Below, in pieces: positions 15,759-21,943 of a stretch of 41,920 nucleotides of DNA. Both the position numbers and the translations under genes were made by a program. Origin of the DNA: Hymenobacter rubidus (GTDB lineage Bacteria > Bacteroidota > Bacteroidia > Cytophagales > Hymenobacteraceae); contig NZ_JAERQF010000042.1 in assembly GCF_016734815.1 (NCBI RefSeq), positions 1-41,920 of the forward strand. The letters are read 5' to 3'. The first letter of the stretch is position 1; each line of letters begins with the position of its first letter. The notes under the pieces were generated by a model. It did no database searches, had not been told where the DNA came from, and worked only from the letters and a program-made list of their open reading frames with translations.

Positions 15759-17207
15759 ATGCTTAAGAAACGAATTTATCAAGCCCTCGGCGCGGCCGGC
15801 CTGGCCCTCGCCGTGGGCGCCTGCAAAACGCCCGAGCTGGTGGTGAAGAACGAAAGCCGCAACGTGCCGGCCAGCTACTCCACCGCTACCGCCGCCGCGT
15901 CGCTCGACAGCGCCAACACGGCCCGTGTGCAGTGGAAGCAGTTTTTCACCGACCCCAACCTGCAGGCGCTCATCGAAACCGCCCTGCAAAACAACCAGGA
16001 GCTGAACATCACACTCCAGGAAATTGAGATTGCGAAAAACGAAATCCGTGCCCGCCAAGGCGAGTACCTGCCCTTCGTGAGCCTGGGCGCCCGCGCCGAC
16101 GTGGAGAAAGTGGGCCGCTACACCCTGCAAGGCGCCACCGAGGAGCAGGTCCAGATTAAGGAAGACCGCCGCACGCCCGACCCGCTCACCAACTTCCAGC
16201 TGGGCGCGTTTGCCACCTGGGAGGTCGACATCTGGCACAAGCTGCGCAATGCCAAGAAGGCGGCGGCCATCCGCTACCTGGCCACCGTGGAGGGCAAAAA
16301 CTTCATGGTGACCAACCTGATTGCCGAAATTGCCAACTCCTACTACGAGCTGCTGGCCTACGACAACCAGCTGGCCATTGTGCAGCAGAACATCGGCATC
16401 CAGAGCAACGCGCTGGAGCTGGTGCGGCTGCAAAAGGAGTCGGCCCGCGCCACCGAGCTGGCCGTGAAACGCTTCGAGGCCCAGGTGGAACACACCCGCG
16501 CCCTGCAGTTCAAGCTGCAGCAAAGCATCGTCGAAACCGAGAACAAGCTGAACTACCTGGCCGGCCGCTACCCGCAGGCGGTAACGCGCAGCACGCAGTC
16601 GTTCAACGAATTGGCGCCGCTGGCCAGCCAGGTGGGCTCGCCCGCGCAGCTGCTCAACAACCGCCCCGACATCCGGCAGGCCGAGCAGCAGCTGGCAGCC
16701 GCAAAGGTCGACGTGCAGGTGGCCCGGGCCAACTTCTACCCCTCGCTGGGCCTGACCGGCGGCGTTGGGCTGGCGGCCTTCACGCCCGGCCTGCTGGTGA
16801 GCACGCCGCAGTCGATGCTCTACGCGCTGGGCGCCGACCTAGTCGGCCCGCTCTTCAACCGCAACGGCATCAAAGCGGCCTACTACACCGCCAACGCCGC
16901 CCAAACACAGGCCGTGTACCAGTATGAGAAAACGGTGCTGAACGCCTACATCGAGGTATCGAACCAGGTGGCCAATATCAGCAACCTGGCCAAGAGCTAC
17001 GACGCGAAAGCCAAGGAAGTGGCCGCCCTCAACCAGTCGGTGGACATTTCCAACAGCCTCTTCCGCTACGCCCGCGCCGACTACACGGAAGTCCTCTTCA
17101 CCCAGCGCGACGCCCTGGAGTCGAAGTTCGACCTCATCGAAACCCGCATGCAGCAGCTCAACGCCTCGGTGAACGTGTACCGCGCCCTGGGCGGCGGCTG
17201 GCAGTAA
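15759..17207 (+). CDS. RND efflux outer-membrane factor, TolC/NodT-type lipoprotein
   Basis: A 482-residue outer-membrane channel of the tripartite efflux system. The signal sequence ends with a lipobox (LAVGAC, Cys 22). Two outer-membrane-factor repeats follow: QWKQFFTDPNLQALIETALQ and QNNQELNI in the first half, and LLNNRPDIRQAEQQLAAAKV (about residue 295) with a second set of helices in the second half. It ends near YTEVLFTQRDALESKFDL, a usual C-terminal signature. It should trimerise into a beta-barrel with a long periplasmic tunnel docking on the adaptor. A strong terminator follows. Confidence 0.93.
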   Translation: MLKKRIYQALGAAGLALAVGACKTPELVVKNESRNVPASYSTATAAASLDSANTARVQWKQFFTDPNLQALIETALQNNQELNITLQEIEIAKNEIRARQGEYLPFVSLGARADVEKVGRYTLQGATEEQVQIKEDRRTPDPLTNFQLGAFATWEVDIWHKLRNAKKAAAIRYLATVEGKNFMVTNLIAEIANSYYELLAYDNQLAIVQQNIGIQSNALELVRLQKESARATELAVKRFEAQVEHTRALQFKLQQSIVETENKLNYLAGRYPQAVTRSTQSFNELAPLASQVGSPAQLLNNRPDIRQAEQQLAAAKVDVQVARANFYPSLGLTGGVGLAAFTPGLLVSTPQSMLYALGADLVGPLFNRNGIKAAYYTANAAQTQAVYQYEKTVLNAYIEVSNQVANISNLAKSYDAKAKEVAALNQSVDISNSLFRYARADYTEVLFTQRDALESKFDLIETRMQQLNASVNVYRALGGGWQ

Positions 17208-17241
17208 TCTGGGATAGCTGAAGCAGCTTAGGCCGCAAGAG

Positions 17242-17277
17242 AAACGCCCCGCAACTGGTTGGTTACGGGGCGTTTTT
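17242..17277 (+). terminator. Rho-independent terminator of the efflux operon
   Basis: Stem AACGCCCCG / CGGGGCGTT with a 14-nt loop followed by a T-run. Confidence 0.88.
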
Positions 17278-17329
17278 GGGTTGTAATAATCCGGCATTTC
17301 ACAATGCCCAATTTATGTTTTCACGCACG

Positions 17330-17938
17330 CTAGCAGCATTTTTCTCCCGCTTGAATCGGTGGGCATTTTACCGTTGCGTAACTACAATAAACGCAGCAGT
17401 CACCTTGTAATGGCTTAAGCCGAGTTTTACATTGTGCACATTCGTAAAAATATACACAGGCATTCGTTGGCATAATATCCGTCTTCTGGTACCCGCAATT
17501 GGGGCAGGTTAATGTTGATTCTGTTTCAACTACTTTGCCATTATACGTGGTGCAAGTATCACAATTCCCATTCATTTTATTTCGTTTGTAATTCCAGATT
17601 GTTGCCACGAGTAGGCCAAGCATACCAGCATAAAGAAAATACACCCAATAGTCGCTATTGTCGACGTAATAGGCATAAAATATTGCAAGGCCACTAATAC
17701 TGGCGACCAGCAAAGGAAATATGCACTGGTGGCTGCGATATGAAATGTAAAGTCCCGCTACTGATACTAAAACCATTGCCTGGAAAACCCACATTGTCCA
17801 CCCGCCAAAAAGCTCGAAGCTACCAAGTCCCAGGGCCGACGCGGCGAGTGCAAAAATCGGAAAGCAACAAGGCGAGCATATTGCGGTCAAAAAAAGCCCT
17901 GCCGTTCCAAGCTTGTCAATGTTACGTGTTAGCTGCAT
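17330..17938 (-). CDS. MerC-like membrane protein fused to a Cys-rich zinc-ribbon tail
   Basis: A 202-residue protein with two parts. Residues 1-125 hold about four membrane helices with the motif TAICSPCCFPIFA in the first, as in MerC-type mercury or heavy-metal transporters. Residues 130-202 are cytosolic and rich in cysteines (CDTCTTYNGKVVE, TCPNCGYQKTD, CAQCKTRL), ending in GDCCVYCSYATVKCPPIQ, a motif also found as a free-standing small protein. ATG 17938 starts MQLTRNIDKLGTAGLF; an upstream in-frame extension is not MerC-like. Composition is noticeably more AT-rich than its neighbours, suggesting acquisition. A metal-handling role is inferred; no merR or merA is nearby. Confidence 0.8.
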   Translation of the reverse strand: MQLTRNIDKLGTAGLFLTAICSPCCFPIFALAASALGLGSFELFGGWTMWVFQAMVLVSVAGLYISYRSHQCIFPLLVASISGLAIFYAYYVDNSDYWVYFLYAGMLGLLVATIWNYKRNKMNGNCDTCTTYNGKVVETESTLTCPNCGYQKTDIMPTNACVYFYECAQCKTRLKPLQGDCCVYCSYATVKCPPIQAGEKCC

Positions 17939-18378
17939 TGTCCTGATTTTAGCTATTTGATTGTTGCAGCACATTTTGGGCGAGCGTGCACCCGGCAAAG
18001 GTCGCAGTATTGCCGCATTCATTAGAGCGAGGCGTTTGGCTATTCCGGGACATGCCCCTGCCACTCGGTGACCTCGCCCGCCTCCTGTAGCGGGTGGCGG
18101 GAGCGCTAGGATTTGGTGAGATGCCCGAGAAATTTAAAGCTGCTTTTCAGGTCGAAAGCTTGTAAATATATTCTTCAATTTCTGCCTGCCGCGCGTTGGC
18201 GAAGCCCTTATCCGTTCCGGTTTTTACAAACCCGCACTTCTCCAAAACCTTTTGTGAGCCTTGATTATCGAAGGCTGTGCGGCCGTAGATGGGGCGGGCT
18301 GGTTCGAGTTGCAGGAACTCATGCAGTGCAGCTGTGGCAATCCCTTGGCCCCAGAATTCCTTGTCAATCCAATAAGTA

Positions 18379-19310
18379 ACCCAAGTTACGGAGTAGCTCT
18401 GGGACAAAAAAAGTCTGTTCCGGCAGGGAACAGCTAGGTTTGAAGTATCTGACGCTTCACGCCTTGCTTTTCCCATGACAGAACAGACCGTTGCAATGTA
18501 CTGCTTCATCGACGATTTTCTGCGCCTGACCCGCCCCCAGGCCCCGCACCGGCGGCATCTCTCCGATGCCGAACTCTTAACCACGGCCTTGCTCGGGGCG
18601 CGTTTCTTCGGCGGCAACCTGGCTGCTGCCCGGCGCTACATGCAGCAGCATTGGGGCATGAAGGCGCTGGACAAAAGCGGTTTCACGCGCCAGCTGCACC
18701 GCTTGCACGACACCCTCAAGGCCCTGTTCCTGGCCTTGGGCCAGCACTTGAAATACCTCAACACCCAAGCCCGCTACGTCATCGACTCGTTTCCCGTCGC
18801 CGTGTGCGACAACGTGCGCATCGGCCGCAGCCGGCTGGTGCACGGGGCGGCGTACCGGGGCTATTCGGCCAGCAAGCGGCGCTATTTCTTCGGGTTTAAA
18901 GTGCAACTGCTCATGACCCACGACGGGCTACCGGTCGAGCTCTACATTCACGCCGGCAGCGAGGCCGACATCACCGGCCTCAAGGCCCTGGGGCCGCAAC
19001 TGCCCGCCGGCAGTGTGCTCTACGCCGACGCGGCCTACACCGACTACGAGTGGGAAGACGCCTGGCGCGAGGTCGAGCACGTGGACTTGCAGGCCGACCG
19101 GCGGGCCAACAGCAAACGGCCCCGCGAACCGTGGGAAACCTTTCTGATTCACCACTTTCGAAAAGGCGTCGAAACGACCATCAGCCAAATCACCGAGCGC
19201 TTTCCCAAGTCCATTCATGCCGTCACGGCCCAGGGCTTTGCCCTCAAACTTTTGCTCTTCGTTTTCACCCACACCCTTGCCGAACTTGGCGCATAAGCCG
19301 CAACTTGGGT
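18379..19310 (+). mobile_element. IS982-family insertion sequence, 932 bp, with 6-bp target duplication
   Basis: The ends are the inverted repeats ACCCAAGTTACGG (left) and ACCCAAGTTGCGG (right, reversed), 12 of 13 matching. The flanks carry the direct repeat TAAGTA at 18373-18378 and 19311-19316. A single transposase ORF fills the element. ACCC ends and this target duplication size suit IS982. Because the ends and ORF are intact it may still be active. Confidence 0.9.
18475..19296 (+). CDS. IS982-family transposase
   Basis: A 273-residue DDE transposase. The N-terminal part has a helical DNA-binding region (HLSDAELLTTALLGARFFGG). The catalytic core shows RYVIDSFPVAVCDN (first Asp, about residue 104), VLYADAAYTDYEWED (second Asp, about residue 185) and RKGVETTISQITERFPKSIH (Glu, about residue 229), the spacing of IS982 members. 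Length is slightly short of a typical 290-300 residues but no frameshift is evident. It is the only ORF of the element, opposite in direction to the interrupted GNAT gene. Confidence 0.93.
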   Translation: MTEQTVAMYCFIDDFLRLTRPQAPHRRHLSDAELLTTALLGARFFGGNLAAARRYMQQHWGMKALDKSGFTRQLHRLHDTLKALFLALGQHLKYLNTQARYVIDSFPVAVCDNVRIGRSRLVHGAAYRGYSASKRRYFFGFKVQLLMTHDGLPVELYIHAGSEADITGLKALGPQLPAGSVLYADAAYTDYEWEDAWREVEHVDLQADRRANSKRPREPWETFLIHHFRKGVETTISQITERFPKSIHAVTAQGFALKLLLFVFTHTLAELGA

Positions 19311-19531
19311 TAAGTAATTCCGGCTTCCCCATGCAAAATGCATTTTGCTATACTGCCTACAATCTTACCGTTACTTTTTATAGTCCGCATATTTATTGTC
19401 GGGTCGGCTAAGTGCTTGGCGTATTTTTCGATGTAGGCCGCTTTGTGGTTTGGGTCTTTCGGGGTGAACGCGGCCAAACGAATGGCTTCTTCGTCAAGTC
19501 GAAATTAAATATCCACTGCAGGCACCAAAAG

Positions 19532-19568
19532 CAAAACAGCCACTCAGACTTTCATCTAAGTGGCTGTT
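19532..19568 (-). terminator. Rho-independent terminator of tRNA-Gly
   Basis: Stem AACAGCCACT / AGTGGCTGTT, followed on the minus strand by TTGCTTTTG, just downstream of the tRNA. Confidence 0.85.
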
Positions 19569-19576
19569 CATCAATG

Positions 19577-19649
19577 AGCGAGAAACGAGGTTCGAACTCG
19601 CGACCCTCAGCTTGGGAAGCTGATGCTCTACCAACTGAGCTACTCTCGC
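19577..19649 (-). tRNA. tRNA-Gly (anticodon CCC)
   Basis: Read on the minus strand, a 73-nt cloverleaf: acceptor GCGAGAG / TTCTCGC, D-arm GCTC..GAGC, anticodon stem TCAGC / GCTGA with loop TTCCCAA (anticodon CCC), variable loop GGGTC, and T-arm GCGAG TTCGAAC CTCGT. CCA is not encoded. It is followed by its own terminator. Confidence 0.96.
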
Positions 19650-19667
19650 GGGGTGTGCTTGGTAAGG

Positions 19668-19699
19668 CGAAATTACGGCAAAGAACCGGATTCGCAATT
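19668..19699 (-). promoter_or_regulatory. Candidate promoter of tRNA-Gly
   Basis: On the minus strand, TAATTTCG (19668-19675) resembles the -7 box, and AATTGC (19694-19699) is a weak -33 with 18 bp between them. The tRNA 5' end is 18 bp past the -7 box. Confidence 0.3.
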
Positions 19700-19741
19700 A
19701 CTTCCAACCTCAGGTTTCAGGGCTTCGTATGATGGAGCACG

Positions 19742-20011
19742 ATGGCTACAACTCCCCTTCCTCCTGCTACGCGCCGCCTGGTGGGCCTGTTACTTATGCT
19801 AAGCGGCGGGCTGCTGGGGCTGGGCTTGCTCCTGAAAGTAGCGGTGGGCGTGTATAGCTGGAACACCGGCGGTGCCCAAAGCCTTTCGGCCGTTATGCTG
19901 TCAGTCAACTTGTTGGGGCTATTGGCCAGCGGGCTGCTGATGCGGTGGGGCTTGCAGATGCGGCGCGGCACCAACAGCGCCCGCAACCCCGACGCTGACG
20001 AAATACTGTAA
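19742..20011 (+). CDS. Small two-helix membrane protein
   Basis: An 89-residue hypothetical protein with two hydrophobic helices (about residues 12-38 and 47-70) and a polar tail RRGTNSARNPDADEIL. No known motif is seen. It starts at ATG 19742 and ends 29 bp before the GNAT gene. Codon use matches the neighbours, supporting a real gene. Its function is unknown. Confidence 0.7.
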   Translation: MATTPLPPATRRLVGLLLMLSGGLLGLGLLLKVAVGVYSWNTGGAQSLSAVMLSVNLLGLLASGLLMRWGLQMRRGTNSARNPDADEIL

Positions 20012-20028
20012 TTCGGCGCCGGTAGCCC

Positions 20029-20036
20029 GACCTTTG
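20029..20036 (+). promoter_or_regulatory. Candidate -7 box of the GNAT gene (GACCTTTG)
   Basis: Seven of eight positions match TAnnTTTG. It lies 4 bp before the ATG at 20041, again implying a leaderless transcript. The same GACCTTTG string appears before the genes at 40575 and, on the minus strand, 24268. Confidence 0.35.
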
Positions 20037-20040
20037 CGCC

Positions 20041-20586
20041 ATGTCATCCCCCCTTCGCATTTCGCTGGCCAAGGCCAATGCCCCCACTGCTGCTCAGCTG
20101 GCCGACCTGGGCCGGCGGACTTTTCACGATACGTTCGCCGCCACCAATTCGGCAGCCGACATGGCGGCTTACCTCGACGCTAACTTCGGTCCCGAGCTGC
20201 AGCTAGCCGAACTACAGGACCGCGACAACACCTTCCTGCTGGCGCACATGCAAAACGAGTTGGTGGGCTACGCCAAGCTGCACGACAACTCCGCGCTGGG
20301 CCTCGCGGAAGGTCAGAACCCAACCGGCCGCCTCGAAATTGAGCGCCTCTACGTGCGCGACGACTGGCAGGGTACCGGCCTGGGTGCAGCCCTGATGCGC
20401 GGCATCCTCGCCCTGGCCGAGCAGTTGCACTGCACGGCCGTGGTTCTCGGCGTGTGGGAAAAGAACGAGAAAGCCCGCGCTTTTTACCAGCGGTTTGGCT
20501 TCCGTGAAATTGGCCAGCACGAGTTCTTCCTGGGGCAGGATGTGCAAACCGACCTGATTTTGCGTAAAGGGATGGCCGGCCGCTAA
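20041..20586 (+). CDS. GNAT family N-acetyltransferase
   Basis: A 181-residue acetyltransferase that moves an acetyl group from acetyl-CoA to an amine. The CoA-binding motif A is intact (LEIERLYVRDDWQGTGLGAA, with QGTGLG about residue 115), followed by LGVWEKNEKARAFYQRFGFR, the motif B region. The N-terminal segment (RRTFHDTFAATNSAADMAAY) resembles the PaiA-like subgroup, which acetylates polyamines and similar small amines, but the substrate here is not settled. No signal peptide, so cytosolic. It is followed closely by the lipoprotein gene, possibly co-transcribed. Confidence 0.88.
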   Translation: MSSPLRISLAKANAPTAAQLADLGRRTFHDTFAATNSAADMAAYLDANFGPELQLAELQDRDNTFLLAHMQNELVGYAKLHDNSALGLAEGQNPTGRLEIERLYVRDDWQGTGLGAALMRGILALAEQLHCTAVVLGVWEKNEKARAFYQRFGFREIGQHEFFLGQDVQTDLILRKGMAGR

Positions 20587-20603
20587 TCCATCAATTTTTG
20601 CGA

Positions 20604-21668
20604 ATGCCTATTCCTCGCCTTCAGCGCACACCGCCTAGCCGCTTCATACGCAAATGGCTTCCCGGCGCGCTGGGGCTGGGAATGCTGGTGCTGGGCTGCC
20701 AGCCGCAACACGACGCGGAAACGGCTGCTTCTACCCCGCCCGTGGGCCACTACGAAGGCAGCCTGAGCCCCGCCGGGCAGCCAGAAGTGCGCGCGGCGCT
20801 CGACATCCGGCATCCCAGGCCCGGCCACTACGCCGCCGAACTTACCGTCCCCACGGCTCCGGGCCTGAGCTTCGTGGCCGATACCATGTTGTTCAGTACC
20901 AACCAACTGCGCCTGCCGCGTCCGGCCCGCCCCGGCCAAACCCTGGCCCTGACGCTGGATGGCGACTTCTGGCGCGGCACGCTGGCCCTGAACTCGGCCA
21001 AAATACCGGTCATTCTGCTTAAACGGGGCCTGCCGGCCCCCAGCAATTACCAAATTGAGGAAGTGCCGCAGGCTAACGGCTCCGCTTGGCTTTTCGCTCC
21101 GGCTGATACCAGCACCCCCGGCGCGGCAATCGTGCTGCTGCCCGACGTCACATCGGCTGGCACGGTGGCTTTGTGGGGCGATGCATTGGCGCGCGAGGGC
21201 CTCGTGGTGCTGGCCCTGCCCGCCGTCGATTCGGCCACTGCTCCCACCGAAACGCCCCGCTTGCAAGCCGCCTTCCGCTTGTTGTGCAGCACAGCCGGGG
21301 TCGATACCGCCAACATTGGCACTTGGGCTACCGGCCTCCGGGCCGCGGCTCTGGCCCAGGTACTCACCAGCGCAAACGGCCCACGCATCGCATTTTTGGT
21401 GGCACAAAATGCTGACTTTGACGCCGAAGGCCGCGCGGCGTTTCGGGAACTGGCCAACCGGCGGTTTCCGGTGCTGGGCTTGTATGGTGGCGCAACGGCG
21501 CCCCAGCGGGCCGCTGCGCTGCGCAATGCCCTGGGCGGGCGCCGCGGAACCGCCGTGCGCACCTACCGCACGCCGGACCTCGACCTGCTCGTACCCGGCG
21601 GCCCTAGCGCAGCCCTGGCACCGGGGCTACCGGGCGATGTAGTCCAGTGGCTCAGGACTCGCCAGTAA
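20604..21668 (+). CDS. Lipoprotein with alpha/beta-hydrolase fold lacking its nucleophile
   Basis: A 354-residue exported lipoprotein: the signal sequence ends LGMLVLGC. Residues 40-140 resemble the accessory beta domain found ahead of some secreted esterases (GHYEGSLSPAGQPEVRAAL). From residue 160 the fold reads like a dienelactone-hydrolase-type alpha/beta hydrolase (AIVLLPDVTSAG, VVLALPAVDSAT), but at the nucleophile elbow, where GxSxGG is expected, the text is NIGTWATGLRAA, with Gly in place of the Ser. The protein is therefore probably catalytically inactive, or uses another residue. ATG 20604 is used; an earlier TTG at 20598 is also in frame. It may bind a ligand at the cell envelope. 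Confidence 0.7.
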   Translation: MPIPRLQRTPPSRFIRKWLPGALGLGMLVLGCQPQHDAETAASTPPVGHYEGSLSPAGQPEVRAALDIRHPRPGHYAAELTVPTAPGLSFVADTMLFSTNQLRLPRPARPGQTLALTLDGDFWRGTLALNSAKIPVILLKRGLPAPSNYQIEEVPQANGSAWLFAPADTSTPGAAIVLLPDVTSAGTVALWGDALAREGLVVLALPAVDSATAPTETPRLQAAFRLLCSTAGVDTANIGTWATGLRAAALAQVLTSANGPRIAFLVAQNADFDAEGRAAFRELANRRFPVLGLYGGATAPQRAAALRNALGGRRGTAVRTYRTPDLDLLVPGGPSAALAPGLPGDVVQWLRTRQ

Positions 21669-21943
21669 AGTGTGGATGGAGTTACCTAAAAGGCCGTGCA
21701 GGTAATCTGACCGGCGGAGCGCCGCGCGTGTTGAGGTCGATATTGGCTTGGTCGGCATCACATGCCCAGGTGCCGACTACCGTTTAGGGGTCAGAAGCGG
21801 AGCACTTGGTTGCGCTTTTGTCCTTGCCGTACTGGTTCGGAACATTGAAGCGGCAGAAGGCGTCGCGTGCGCAGGCGGGCATTTTCGCATCAACATCCAC
21901 CGCGCCGTTGGGGAGATTGGCTTGCGGTGGCTTCGGGCGGTGC

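Larger units (their letters stand above)
18147..19504 (-). pseudogene. GNAT acetyltransferase gene split by an insertion sequence
   Basis: Two pieces of one gene lie on either side of the insertion sequence at 18379-19310. The upstream piece (19504 down to 19311) encodes DEEAIRLAAFTPKDPNHKAA ... KIVGSIAKCI ... GEAGIT and the downstream piece (18378 to 18147) encodes YWIDKEFWGQGIATAALHEF ... FDNQGSQKVLEKCGFVKTGT, the acetyl-CoA loop and C-terminus of a GNAT fold. Removing the element and one copy of the 6-bp duplication joins them exactly in frame (GEAGIT-YWIDKEFW). The true N-terminus is also missing: a TAA precedes the first Phe codon at 19504 and no start is seen before tRNA-Gly. The gene is therefore broken twice. 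Confidence 0.85.

Noticed and set aside
21669..21943. Possible small gene between the lipoprotein and radical SAM genes
   Set aside because: Frames on both strands are short, broken by stops and lack motifs.
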